From Hahella sp. HN01 (GTDB lineage Bacteria; Pseudomonadota; Gammaproteobacteria; Pseudomonadales; Oleiphilaceae): 64,000 nucleotides of DNA. The stretch covers positions 1 through 64,000 of the forward strand of contig NZ_JAHMIN010000007.1 of NCBI RefSeq assembly GCF_018986435.1, written 5' to 3'. Positions within the stretch are counted from its first letter, which is position 1. Each line of letters opens with the position of its first letter. Both the position numbers and the translations under genes were made by a program. Under the pieces are notes generated by a model. It was not told the origin of the DNA and made no database searches. It saw nothing but the letters and a program-made list of their open reading frames with translations. Of the stretch, positions 36,306-44,549 are shown one piece after another.

Positions 36306-37016
36306 GTGAAAGCTAACCTGTTTGCATGCATATTATTGGCGTGGCCATTACTGGCTCCTGCGCAGGAGTTTGTCAGCGCCAAACACGCCACGGATGTGGT
36401 TGAACTCTTTACTTCCGAAGGCTGCAGCAGTTGTCCTCGTGCGGATGAGTGGTTGTCGGAAATGAAAGGGGACAAGGGGCTGTTTAAAGATTTCATCCCT
36501 ATGGCGTTTCATGTGGACTATTGGAATCAGCTGGGCTGGACCGACCGCTTTTCGCGGAAGGAATACAGTGAGAGACAGCGGGATTATGTGCGCTCAGGTC
36601 TGGTCGCCCATGTTTACACGCCGGGCATTGTGGTGAACAGCAAGGAGTGGCGTCGCTGGTTTTCCGGGGCGAGACGATGGCATGGCGGTGACGCCGAGCC
36701 TGGCGTACTGTCGGCGCAGTTGCAGGACGGCCGTTTACATGCCTCGTTTGCGGCTTCCAGTAAAGCCGTTTTGAACGTTGCATACCTGGGCGTGGGGCTG
36801 ACCTCCGAGATCAAGGCGGGGGAAAACCGCGGACGTATGCTGATGCATGACTTTGTCGTGCTGGACAGGATGCAGACGGCGGGCGCAGGGGAGTGGGACA
36901 TCGAACTTCCCCCGCCGCCGCAGATAGGTCAGGAGAAAACGGCGTTGGCGATATGGGTGTCGCCGCCGGATTCTCCCCGTATTATCCAGGCTGTCGGCGG
37001 ATACCTTCAGCCCTAG
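36306..37016 (+). CDS. DUF1223 thioredoxin-like secreted protein
   Basis: A 236-residue protein starting at GTG 36306 with AGGAG 7 nt upstream. Signal peptide about 1-19 (APA|QE). The family motif VELFTSEGCSSCPRADEWL contains a CxxC-like pair (C-S-S-C), followed by PMAFHVDYWNQLGW and YTPGIVVNSKEW, hallmarks of DUF1223. Probably an exported redox protein of unknown substrate. Convergent with the chaperone gene, 17 bp away. Confidence 0.87.
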   Translation: MKANLFACILLAWPLLAPAQEFVSAKHATDVVELFTSEGCSSCPRADEWLSEMKGDKGLFKDFIPMAFHVDYWNQLGWTDRFSRKEYSERQRDYVRSGLVAHVYTPGIVVNSKEWRRWFSGARRWHGGDAEPGVLSAQLQDGRLHASFAASSKAVLNVAYLGVGLTSEIKAGENRGRMLMHDFVVLDRMQTAGAGEWDIELPPPPQIGQEKTALAIWVSPPDSPRIIQAVGGYLQP

Positions 37017-37033
37017 TGCGCCCTGTATTGACC

Positions 37034-37504
37034 TCAGAGCGCTTGATGACGAGCGTGCAGGACGCTTGCGCCTAAGTGCGGGCTGCACGGCTTGGGCGTG
37101 CTCTGAGGCGTCTCCAGCTCCTGCCTGAGCGATTGCCGCATGTCCATCATGTTCAGCAGGATGGCGGCCATTTCGCTGTCGTCCAGGCTGAGCGCCTCGC
37201 GACTCATGCATAGCTCCACCGCACCCGAGTGTTCCGATAGCGCAAGCCATGCCCCCAGCATGGTTTCCGGTTGTGAGTTGATGTGCAGTAGTTTGGCGTA
37301 AAACGTCTCCCTGTTGGCGTTGGGGGGCTGGGTCAGAGGCATTCTGAATACCACCGTTTCTGAATCCCGGCCGACCTGCACGTGCAAACGGGACTCCTGA
37401 TCAAAGGAGAGCGTGCAGTAGCCGTTCTTCAGCGTCAGATCAACGCCGCAACGGTTTCCTATCACCTGCAGCAATTGATGAATATGCGTTTGATATAGAG
37501 TCAT
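37034..37504 (-). CDS. Type III secretion chaperone-like protein (CesT/SycE-type)
   Basis: A 156-residue protein whose first 130 residues show the class I T3S chaperone pattern: a helix with HQLLQVIGNRCGVDL, a strand pair NGYCTLSFDQESRLHVQVGRD, then a hydrophobic strand and a C-terminal helix (SLDDSEMAAILLNMMDMRQSLRQEL). Such dimers keep a specific effector competent for export. No effector or secretion gene lies beside it, so it is an orphan here. Low sequence conservation in this family limits certainty. Confidence 0.62.
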   Translation of the reverse strand: MTLYQTHIHQLLQVIGNRCGVDLTLKNGYCTLSFDQESRLHVQVGRDSETVVFRMPLTQPPNANRETFYAKLLHINSQPETMLGAWLALSEHSGAVELCMSREALSLDDSEMAAILLNMMDMRQSLRQELETPQSTPKPCSPHLGASVLHARHQAL

Positions 37505-37686
37505 ATTGGAACTCGCTATACTCCTGTGGTTGATACTACCCGGTATAAATGCAGCGCCGACTCGTCCTGCTGGTCATAGCGCCTCAACTTGTAAGTAACA
37601 GGGAAAGCGAAAAAGTTCCTAGTCCAAAAAGATTATGCCCACTGTAGCGCCATGAAATGGCGGCGGATTTGATTTCTCCGGGTAAT

Positions 37687-37710
37687 AAAAAAGCCGGCGT
37701 GAAAGCCGGC
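37687..37710 (-). terminator. Rho-independent terminator of lpdA
   Basis: GCCGGC (37693-37698) pairs with GCCGGC (37705-37710), 6-nt loop, with an A-run to the left that gives T on the minus strand. It begins 22 bp after the lpdA stop. Confidence 0.85.
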
Positions 37711-37732
37711 TTTTGAGTAGCGAGTGAGGTGA

Positions 37733-39163
37733 TCAGGATTTCTTGATCTTCGCCATGGGGTTAGGCAGGTCGGTAATGGTTCCCGCCGCCAATTCGCCAG
37801 CCAAACCAACGGTTTCGTGCAGCGTTGGGTGAGCGTGGATAGTCAGCGCCAGATCTTCCACATCCGCGCCGAACTCAATGGCCAGACTCAATTCGCCCAG
37901 CAGTTCGCCGGCGTTGATGCCCACGATGCCGCCGCCAATCAGCGTGCCGTCTTCTTTGTAGATCAGCTTGGTTTTACCTTCGCTGCGCGCGGCGCCTAAA
38001 GCGCGTCCGCTGGCTACCCAGGGGAATACGGCGGTTTTGTACGGGATGCCCGCCGCTTTGGCTTCTTTCTCGGTCAAACCAGTCCAGGCTATTTCCGGGT
38101 TGGTGTAGGCGATGGAAGGAATGACTTTAGGATCGAACACGCACTTGTGGCCTGCGATCACTTCCGCCGCTACATGGCCCTGATGGGTGGCTTTATGCGC
38201 CAGCATCGGGTTGCCGGCAATATCGCCGATGGCGTAGATGTGCGGTACGTTGGTGCGCTGCTGGTTGTCAGTGTTGATGAAACCGCGCTCATCCACTTGG
38301 ATGCCTGCTTTTTCTGCGCCGATCTTCTTACCGTTGGGAGAACGGCCTACCGCCACCAGAATGGCGTCATAAGACTGCTGGCCTTCTGGCGCATTCTTGC
38401 CTTCGAAAGTCACGTACAGACCGTCTTTCTTCGCTTCCACCGCCGTTACCTTGGTGGACAGCATGACGTTGAACTGGTCTTTGACGAATTTGCTGTAGAC
38501 GGCGATCAGGTCTTTGTCCGCAGCCGGGACCAATTGATCGGCGAATTCGACGATGCTGACTTCGCTGCCGAGGGCTTCATATACGGTGCCCATTTCCAGA
38601 CCAATGATGCCGCCGCCAACGATCAGCAGGCGTTTGGGGATTTCTTTCAGCTCCAGTGCGGAGGTGGAGTCCAGAACGCGGGGATCGTCGTGAGGAATAA
38701 AAGGCAGTTTAACGCTCTGAGAACCCGCCGCGATGATGCAGTGGTCAAAGGTAATTTCGGTTTTGACGCCTTCGTTGTCCACGGTAATCTGGTTGGGGCC
38801 GGCGAATTCGCCATAGCCGTGAACCACTTTCACTTTACGGCCCTTGGCCATGCCCTGGATGCCCTGGGTCAGCTTCTTGACCGTGTTGTCTTTGAACGCG
38901 CGCACTTTATCCAAGTCCACTTCCGGCTTGGCGTAAGTGACGCCCACGGCGGAGGCGGAATGCGCTTCTTCCATAACGTAAGCGACGTGCAGGAGCGCTT
39001 TGGACGGAATACAGCCTACATTAAGACAAACGCCGCCCAAGGATGAATAGCGTTCAATCAAGGTTACTTCCAAGCCCATATCCGCGGCTCTGAACGCTGC
39101 GGAGTAGCCCCCCGGTCCGCTGCCCAACACTACAACCTGGGAATGAGTCGTTTGCCCGGCCAT
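37733..39163 (-). CDS. lpdA: Dihydrolipoyl dehydrogenase (E3)
   Basis: A 476-residue FAD/NAD disulfide oxidoreductase that reoxidises lipoyl groups of 2-oxoacid dehydrogenase complexes. It shows GSGPGGYSAAFRAADMG (FAD), the redox disulfide GGVCLNVGCIPSKA, the NAD motif GGGIIGLEMG, and the C-terminal catalytic region HAHPTLHET. Full length. No aceE, aceF or sucAB lies next to it in this window, so it appears to be a separately transcribed E3. Confidence 0.95.
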   Translation of the reverse strand: MAGQTTHSQVVVLGSGPGGYSAAFRAADMGLEVTLIERYSSLGGVCLNVGCIPSKALLHVAYVMEEAHSASAVGVTYAKPEVDLDKVRAFKDNTVKKLTQGIQGMAKGRKVKVVHGYGEFAGPNQITVDNEGVKTEITFDHCIIAAGSQSVKLPFIPHDDPRVLDSTSALELKEIPKRLLIVGGGIIGLEMGTVYEALGSEVSIVEFADQLVPAADKDLIAVYSKFVKDQFNVMLSTKVTAVEAKKDGLYVTFEGKNAPEGQQSYDAILVAVGRSPNGKKIGAEKAGIQVDERGFINTDNQQRTNVPHIYAIGDIAGNPMLAHKATHQGHVAAEVIAGHKCVFDPKVIPSIAYTNPEIAWTGLTEKEAKAAGIPYKTAVFPWVASGRALGAARSEGKTKLIYKEDGTLIGGGIVGINAGELLGELSLAIEFGADVEDLALTIHAHPTLHETVGLAGELAAGTITDLPNPMAKIKKS

Positions 39164-39408
39164 ATAGTCTCCTTAGTTGTCTTCTAGGTTAGATTTTTTA
39201 CCAGCTAGGCAAACTAAAGGCTTATTCTCACCGGGTCAATAAGATGTTTGTCGACGGGAACTGACGGTGGTTTGGGGCGTGTGGACGATGCGCCGCCAGC
39301 GCCTGGGGGAAACCCCAGGTTGTAGTGATTTGCAAGGCGTCAGAGTGAATGATTCGTTACAATGGCAGCAGCGTCTGACTATAAATCTATTGATTCTCAA
39401 GGAGAAAA

Positions 39409-39891
39409 ATGATGTTGAAATCTGTAGTCGCCTGCGTCATGACGGCGATTCTACTGAGCCCTTCCGCTTTCGCTGCGGATGATGGCGCCAAGAAAGCCGC
39501 AGCCAGGCTGCTGGATGTTATGAATATGGAAGTCATGATGGAGCACTCCATCGAACAAATGATGACGATCCAGCTGCAACAAAATCCCAATCTGACGCCT
39601 TTTCGGGATGTCATGATGAGATATTTTAAAAAGCAGATGAGTTACGACACCCTGAAGGGAGAGTTCGTGAAAATCTACGCGGACGCTTTTACTGAAAAAG
39701 AGCTCAATGAGATTATCGCTTTCTATCAGACCGAAACCGGACAGAAAGCTATCCAGAAGATGCCTGAGCTAATGAGCAAGGGCGCTCAATTGGGCGCTTC
39801 TCGCGTGCAGGCGAATATTCAGGAACTGCAACAGATGATCAAGGCGGAAGCCGAGCGTCTGAAAACTGAGGGCGGTCCTACTCCTCAGTAA
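39409..39891 (+). CDS. DUF2059 family secreted protein
   Basis: A 160-residue protein with a signal peptide (AFA|AD about 22). The core YADAFTEKELNEIIAFYQTETGQKAIQKMPEL is the diagnostic DUF2059 sequence. A helical Gln/Glu-rich C-terminus follows. The start is one of two adjacent ATG codons (39409, 39412) after AAGGAG. Function unknown. Monocistronic. Confidence 0.88.
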   Translation: MMLKSVVACVMTAILLSPSAFAADDGAKKAAARLLDVMNMEVMMEHSIEQMMTIQLQQNPNLTPFRDVMMRYFKKQMSYDTLKGEFVKIYADAFTEKELNEIIAFYQTETGQKAIQKMPELMSKGAQLGASRVQANIQELQQMIKAEAERLKTEGGPTPQ

Positions 39892-40348
39892 AAACGTTTC
39901 CGGCACAAGGATGTGTCGCGGCTTTCAACTATTTCTTCCGTGCTTATCATCACTATACTGCTCAAATATCGCTCTTCTTAACCGATCTGACGACGTGTCA
40001 GGGTTCCGGGTTTGTTTCCTGAATGTTCCTTCAATCCTGCTAAGTGGCGAGATTTCTGGAAAAATTTTGAACGATGTTCACTTATCGGGAGCCCAGGCCT
40101 GGTCTGGACTAGGACAAATATAGATCCTTTGGGTGATCGTCTGTAAACGGTTCCCGTCCTATACTCGGCGGTTTCGAGAAAAAAGATAGTTACTCATGTT
40201 TGGGTGTAGCTTGCGGAGGCGGATTTGGTAAGTGTTCCGGCAAGTCTATGGCGCGGTCCATGGGATCACAGCAAGTTTCGAAACGCTGCCGCCGATGTGG
40301 TGGAAACAACCCAAGCGAATCAGAATTTCTTAAACGATACAGGTAGTA
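39892..40348. other. Intergenic region with a possible structured RNA
   Basis: A 457-bp gap with no convincing plus-strand gene. It contains a long-range complementary pair (40165-40177 with 40278-40295) described separately. The 97-codon minus frame 40190-40483 overlaps the small plus-strand gene that follows and looks like its shadow. Confidence 0.4.
40165..40297 (+). ncRNA. Candidate structured RNA, unassigned
   Basis: TCGGCG-GTTTCGA (40165-40177) pairs with TCGAAAC (40278-40284) and CGCCGA (40290-40295), leaving a 5-nt bulge. Inside lie smaller complementary pairs, such as GCTTGC with GCAAG and ATGG with CCAT. A -10-like TATACT (40160-40165) directly precedes it, but no good -35 is visible and no terminator follows. 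Strand and function are unproven. Confidence 0.25.
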
Positions 40349-40582
40349 ATGCATATGGATAAGCAAAAGCAGCCCACGCCTCAGCAAATGGTTGAGGAGG
40401 CGATCAAACGCTACGCTCCGATATATGTTCCTGATGCGCCGCAATGGGCTGAGGAGCAGATCTGGGCGACTACGGATGAGCAACGGGACTGCCGATATCG
40501 CAGAAATATGGGACTGCGCCAGATCGCAGAAGTTATGAACGGCGGAGTCGCCGCTTCTCAGGTTAAAAGAAAGAAGAGCTGA
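40349..40582 (+). CDS. Small hypothetical protein
   Basis: A 77-residue charged protein (start MHMDKQKQPTPQQMVEEAIK), with no signal peptide or membrane segment and a basic C-terminus (QVKRKKS). There are two in-frame ATG codons (40349, 40355) and only a weak ribosome site (AGG). The codon pattern looks plausible but no family is recognised. Confidence 0.45.
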   Translation: MHMDKQKQPTPQQMVEEAIKRYAPIYVPDAPQWAEEQIWATTDEQRDCRYRRNMGLRQIAEVMNGGVAASQVKRKKS

Positions 40583-40857
40583 TCTTCATCAGAATGGCTG
40601 CAGGCGCTGGTTCCAGCGACCTGGCTGTCAGCCGCCGAATTTTTTTCTCAATCGTCACACGCCCTTGGCCCGCCACCGGCAAACTCAATTAACTCAACTC
40701 TCTCCGCATCCTCCGTCCCATTTGCAACCTTAACGTGCGTTATCCGCAGCGCAAAGAGCAAAAACGTACAATACAGCCGTTAATGAAGCCGCTAGACTGA
40801 CTCTATATTGGGCCTTCCCATTTATCGTTAAGTGACCTTTACCATGAGTGTCGGTTT

Positions 40858-41673
40858 GTGATTGAGCATGCTAAGTACTGGCAGGACAAAGCGCTAGGCG
40901 GCGTCGAGATTCTGAAAGCCACCTTCGTCAAACAGCACTTTCCCCGGCATGTGCACGAGGGCTACTGCGTGGCGGTCATTGAAAAAGGGGCGCAGCATTT
41001 CCTTCGCGATGGCGCTGAGCATACTGCGCCTGTCGGCAGTATCGTATTGGTTAATTCCGATCAGGTGCACACGGGGCGCACCGCGACGGAAGAAGGGTGG
41101 TCCTATCGGGCGATTTATCCCACTCCGGCCGAACTGGCGCCGGTTATCGCGGATATATTCGGTCCTGGCGTTGAGCCCTGGTTCCCGGAGCCGGTGGTGC
41201 GCGATCCACAGTTGGCCAGAGGACTGCAGGTTCTGCACTGTCTTCTGGAGCAGGGCGATGAGCCGCTGCATTGTGAGACGCTTTATTACCAGATGATGGG
41301 GCAGCTGATGCAGCGGCACGCCCGTATGCGTCCCCGTCAGCTTCTGGAGAAGGGCGGCTCGCACTGGGCGGTGGCCAAGGTGAAGGAATATCTGCAGGCG
41401 CACTATGCCGACGCAGTTTCATTAAAGGATTTGACCGACTGTACCGGGTTGAGCCCCAGCTATCTGACGCGGTTGTTTACGCGCATGACGGGCATGCCTC
41501 CGCACGCATATTTGAATCAGGTGCGGGTAAGCCGCGCGCAGCATTTACTGCGGATGGGGCTGAGCCTGACGGATGTGGCGGCGGCCACAGGATTTTCCGA
41601 TCAAAGCCACTTAAGCCGTCACTTCCAGCGAATTATGGGCGTCTCTCCAGGACGTTTTGCGAAAGTCTGTTAG
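40858..41673 (+). CDS. AraC-family transcriptional regulator
   Basis: A 271-residue protein, apparently from GTG 40858. The N-terminal cupin/AraC-binding domain contains HVHEGYCVAVIEKG and a VLVNSDQVHTGR strand. The C-terminal 100 residues carry two helix-turn-helix motifs (SLKDLTDCTGLSPSYLTRLF and a DVAAATGFSDQSHLSRHF-like segment). It lies 73 bp upstream of azlC in the same direction and probably regulates azlCD. Confidence 0.88.
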   Translation: MIEHAKYWQDKALGGVEILKATFVKQHFPRHVHEGYCVAVIEKGAQHFLRDGAEHTAPVGSIVLVNSDQVHTGRTATEEGWSYRAIYPTPAELAPVIADIFGPGVEPWFPEPVVRDPQLARGLQVLHCLLEQGDEPLHCETLYYQMMGQLMQRHARMRPRQLLEKGGSHWAVAKVKEYLQAHYADAVSLKDLTDCTGLSPSYLTRLFTRMTGMPPHAYLNQVRVSRAQHLLRMGLSLTDVAAATGFSDQSHLSRHFQRIMGVSPGRFAKVC

Positions 41674-41746
41674 TTTGACGACCCTGATGCGCTCATCTTC
41701 GATGCTTTCTATAAGCAAATAATTAATCTCTTAGAGCAGTTCTTTT

Positions 41747-42484
41747 ATGACGACTCACGCATTTGAATCGCCCGGACAGGCGTTCCGAGCCGGCGCACAG
41801 AACACGATTCCTTTGATCGTCGGCGCTATTCCATTTGGCATTGTATTCGGCACCCTGGGGCCGGTGAATGGGCTGTCTTTTGAGGCGACGCTGGCGATGT
41901 CTTTGATCGTGTTCGCCGGCTCGGCTCAGTTTATTTCCCTGGGTTTACTGGCGGCGGGAGCGTCTCCCTGGTTGATCGTCCTGACTACCTTTGTGGTTAA
42001 CCTGCGTCATCTTCTTTACGCCGTCACCTTGATTCCCATGGTGCGCACCTTGCCGCAGCGCTGGCGGGCGCCGATGGCGTTTTGGCTGACGGACGAAACC
42101 TTCGCTGTTGTCGCCGGCCGCCTGGGCGGCGAGCATACAGGGCAGTTTCATTGGTATTACCTGGGGTCTGCGCTGTCCATGTACCTCAATTGGCAGCTAT
42201 GCACCCTGTTGGGACTGACCTTGGGCGAGTGGGTTCCTGATATCGAAAACTGGGGCCTGGATGTGGCCATGGCGGTGACCTTTATCGGTATTGTGGCGCC
42301 GCAGGTGGTTAACCGTCCTCGCCTGGCGGCGGTGTTGGCGGCTGGCGTCTGTTCGGTATGGTGGCGTGATTGGCCGCATCAGCTGGGGCTGTTTGCGGCG
42401 GCGCTGACGGGAATACTCTGCGGGTTGGGCGCGGAAGTGGCGTTGCAAGACCGCAAGTCTGAACTGGCCGAAGGAGGTTGCTGA
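41747..42484 (+). CDS. azlC: AzlC family branched-chain amino acid exporter, large subunit
   Basis: A 245-residue membrane protein. The family core is [18 protein letters not shown], followed by [18 protein letters not shown] and [11 protein letters not shown] (a conserved Asn-Leu-Arg-His loop). About seven to eight hydrophobic segments. With AzlD it forms an inner-membrane exporter of branched-chain or related amino acids. Its stop overlaps the azlD start (TGATG). Confidence 0.9.
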   Translation: MTTHAFESPGQAFRAGAQNTIPLIVGAIPFGIVFGTLGPVNGLSFEATLAMSLIVFAGSAQFISLGLLAAGASPWLIVLTTFVVNLRHLLYAVTLIPMVRTLPQRWRAPMAFWLTDETFAVVAGRLGGEHTGQFHWYYLGSALSMYLNWQLCTLLGLTLGEWVPDIENWGLDVAMAVTFIGIVAPQVVNRPRLAAVLAAGVCSVWWRDWPHQLGLFAAALTGILCGLGAEVALQDRKSELAEGGC

Positions 42485-42795
42485 TGGAGTGGGCCATGTT
42501 ATTGGGCATGATGGCGGTAACCTTCGGCATTCGCTATCTGCCGTTCGCCCTGGCGGATCGGCTGCGTCTTAATCCATGGGTGGAGAGAGCTTTGAGCTAT
42601 GCGCCGATGGCGGTCCTGTCGGCGATTATTGCGCCTGCTGTGCTGGTTCCGAAAGGCGAGCTTTGGCTTGACTGGCGTAATCCTTATCTGGTCGCGGCGG
42701 TCGTGGCGATCATTGTTGCCGCGCTCACCCGAAATCTGCTGGCGACCATCGCCGCGGGCATGGGGCTTTTCGCACTATGGCGGTTTTGGTTGTAA
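42484..42795 (+). CDS. azlD: AzlD family transporter subunit
   Basis: A 103-residue membrane protein from ATG 42484, with AAGGAGG 7 nt upstream inside azlC. About four hydrophobic segments with the family motif GIRYLPFAL and ALSYAPMAVLSAIIAP. The small partner of AzlC, translationally coupled to it. Confidence 0.9.
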   Translation: MEWAMLLGMMAVTFGIRYLPFALADRLRLNPWVERALSYAPMAVLSAIIAPAVLVPKGELWLDWRNPYLVAAVVAIIVAALTRNLLATIAAGMGLFALWRFWL

Positions 42796-42817
42796 CGCGC
42801 TTTATCTTTGGGCGGGG

Positions 42818-42839
42818 ACGGCGCTCAGAAGAGCGCCGT
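42818..42839 (+). terminator. Hairpin after azlD
   Basis: ACGGCGCTC (42818-42826) and GAGCGCCGT (42831-42839) make a perfect 9-bp stem with a 4-nt loop, 22 bp after azlD. There is no long T-run on either strand, so it could be a weak bidirectional terminator between convergent genes. Confidence 0.5.
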
Positions 42840-42864
42840 TAACCTGCCTCCCGCACAGTGATTA

Positions 42865-43575
42865 CTATCCCTGCTTTTTGTAGATAGCGGTATTATTGCT
42901 TTCGTCGCACTCGTCCACTTTGTGGGAATAATCCACCATGAAGTGCAGTTCGGCGTCAGGGTCGAATACCCAATAGCCAAGCCGGAATGCCACGCCAGCG
43001 GAAGCTCCCGGCGCCAGTGCGGGGACGGGCTGTACGTTCGATGCGCCCGTACCGGGATCGTAGACGCGTGCGTCCGTTGCCGCAGACATGCTGACGCCCA
43101 CATTCGTGACGACAATTTTTATGACGGACTCGCCGGTCGTAGAATCCCATACAGGGTCGTATACCGTACGAATTACCAAGTCCGGACCACTGCAATTGCT
43201 GACGCAGAGGCAGTAATAACGCTCGCTGACGATAGTCTTTTCACTGGGCGTTCCCATGAAGCAGGCTTTTTTATCACCAAACTGGTTTCCGTAGAGCCAC
43301 ATGTCTCTGTCAGTTGGTGAGGGGATGGTGTCGATGTTGTTCGACTTGCACACATAGGTGGCTTTATGCTCGTCATAGGGAGTCCGTTCACCTTCGGCGC
43401 GCCAACCTGTCCAGGCGCGGCAGGTTTTCGGGCAGGTTAAAGGACCCTCGTTTTCATAAACGTTCGGATACCAGCCGGCCTTGTAATGGTTGGAAACGCT
43501 GTCCTGAATCGGGTCAGCGAAGGCATTGGAAATCGCAAACAAAAGTGCGATAGAAATACAGCGAAGAAATGTCAT
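42865..43575 (-). CDS. Secreted CARDB-domain protein
   Basis: A 236-residue protein with a signal peptide (AFA|DP about 20) and several Cys in the first half (CPKTC, CKS, CFMG, CLCVSNC), suggesting disulfide bonds outside the cytoplasm. The C-terminal part (about 130-236) has the CARDB pattern: GPDLVIRTVY, VTNVGVS, PALAPGASAGV, VDECDESNN. The N-terminal domain is unassigned. Convergent with azlCD. Confidence 0.78.
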   Translation of the reverse strand: MTFLRCISIALLFAISNAFADPIQDSVSNHYKAGWYPNVYENEGPLTCPKTCRAWTGWRAEGERTPYDEHKATYVCKSNNIDTIPSPTDRDMWLYGNQFGDKKACFMGTPSEKTIVSERYYCLCVSNCSGPDLVIRTVYDPVWDSTTGESVIKIVVTNVGVSMSAATDARVYDPGTGASNVQPVPALAPGASAGVAFRLGYWVFDPDAELHFMVDYSHKVDECDESNNTAIYKKQG

Positions 43576-43718
43576 GGCGTCCCTCCATCATAATCCTGAA
43601 GTGATAAAGGCATCCTGCCCGGGCGTTGAGAGTCCATGCCCGGTATGGGTAGTTTAGATTCGGCGGGATTTTATTGGAAATAACGAAAAGGAACTTATCG
43701 GTTTAAGGCGTGACGCTA

Positions 43719-44204
43719 TTACTTCGTTGAGCAATATGCGCTGTTTTTTCTGTCTTTTACGCTTTGCAGCATATGCCAGACTAGGTATGCATGCATTGTT
43801 TCCTCGTTATGGAAATCGGCCAGTGATTGTTTGCTAAAGGTATTTATGGATTCTTTGCTGGCATTGTTAGTCAGCCACTTGGAGAAGGAATTAATTAATA
43901 TCTTCTCCTGATCGGAGCCTTGTTTAACTCTTTGAGCCCGCCCCTCAAGCTGGCCTAGGATAAAGGTGCAAGGATGCTCTGACTCAAGCGCCTTGTCGAA
44001 AGTTACCCACATTTTTTCACCGTCGGTATCAATGCAATAGGCCATGCTTCCGCCATCTGAAGGCAGCGCGAGTTCACAAATGTCAAAATCGCCATCGCTA
44101 TCCTGGATATGACTTATAGCCGCCCCCGACGTGTCACAAGCTGAGAAAAAAGGAGTTGAGATAAGCGCCAGGGTAAAGTGCAAGTAACGGGATACTTTTC
44201 TCAT
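43719..44204 (-). CDS. Hypothetical lipoprotein
   Basis: A 161-residue protein from ATG 44204, chosen because it directly precedes a lipoprotein signal with lipobox FFSAC; the frame extends to 44258 without a signal-like start. The mature part is acidic, with a DSDGDFDICEL segment (an EF-hand-like Asp-rich run) and several Cys. No known family was recognised, and there is no strong ribosome site. Confidence 0.6.
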   Translation of the reverse strand: MRKVSRYLHFTLALISTPFFSACDTSGAAISHIQDSDGDFDICELALPSDGGSMAYCIDTDGEKMWVTFDKALESEHPCTFILGQLEGRAQRVKQGSDQEKILINSFSKWLTNNASKESINTFSKQSLADFHNEETMHAYLVWHMLQSVKDRKNSAYCSTK

Positions 44205-44399
44205 GCCAGAAGTATCTTTCCTTAATTTTGGCTCATGAATGTATAGATCTGAGCTCAAGCTTCAATGCTTGAGATCAAATATAAAGGCGCCGGATCTGAA
44301 GTTTCTGGTGTAAGCGATCTTAACCCTGCCCGAGCGGCGACGATGCATAATGCCTATTTTGTTGAGAAGTTGTTATTTTTTTTCTGGCGGACTGCCTAT

Positions 44400-44519
44400 C
44401 TTTGCCTACACTTAGAAAGACACAGCGAATGCGCAGTCTGCCTCGTCAGACCAGCGGTTCGAACCTCTCGAATGATGTTTTCTTGAACGCTACTCGGCCC
44501 CTGCTTGGGGCCTTTTTTT
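44400..44519 (+). ncRNA. Candidate small RNA ending at an orphan terminator
   Basis: Upstream of a strong plus-strand terminator, with no plus-strand gene to serve, are two small hairpins: GTCTG/CAGAC (about 44436-44450) and TTCGA/TCGAA (about 44458-44472). The 5' end is unknown; a TACACT box near 44407 is only a weak -10 candidate. The arrangement is typical of a bacterial sRNA but unproven. Confidence 0.4.
44496..44519 (+). terminator. Orphan Rho-independent terminator
   Basis: GGCCCC (44496-44501) and GGGGCC (44507-44512) with a 5-nt loop, then seven T. On the minus strand no T-run follows, so it is directional and does not serve the helicase gene that ends at 44550. Confidence 0.82.
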
Positions 44520-44549
44520 ATTCCTGGACCTGGAGCGTCGTATAGCTGC

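Larger units (their letters stand above)
44205..44549. other. Intergenic region containing an orphan plus-strand terminator
   Basis: A 345-bp gap between two minus-strand genes. It carries the lipoprotein promoter and a candidate small RNA ending in a terminator (44496-44519). The 73-codon plus frame at 44265-44486 has no ribosome site and is not called. Confidence 0.5.

Noticed and set aside
38147-39046. 299-codon antisense frame in lpdA
   Set aside because: It lies wholly within a conserved gene and its Phe/Gly/Val-rich product matches nothing.
40190-40483. 97-codon minus-strand frame with a proline-rich end
   Set aside because: Overlaps the small plus-strand gene, no ribosome site; the sequence is better explained as its shadow plus intergenic DNA.
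44456-44465. GGTTCGAACC, resembling a tRNA T-loop
   Set aside because: Flanking bases do not form the 5-bp T stem or acceptor stem, so no tRNA is called.
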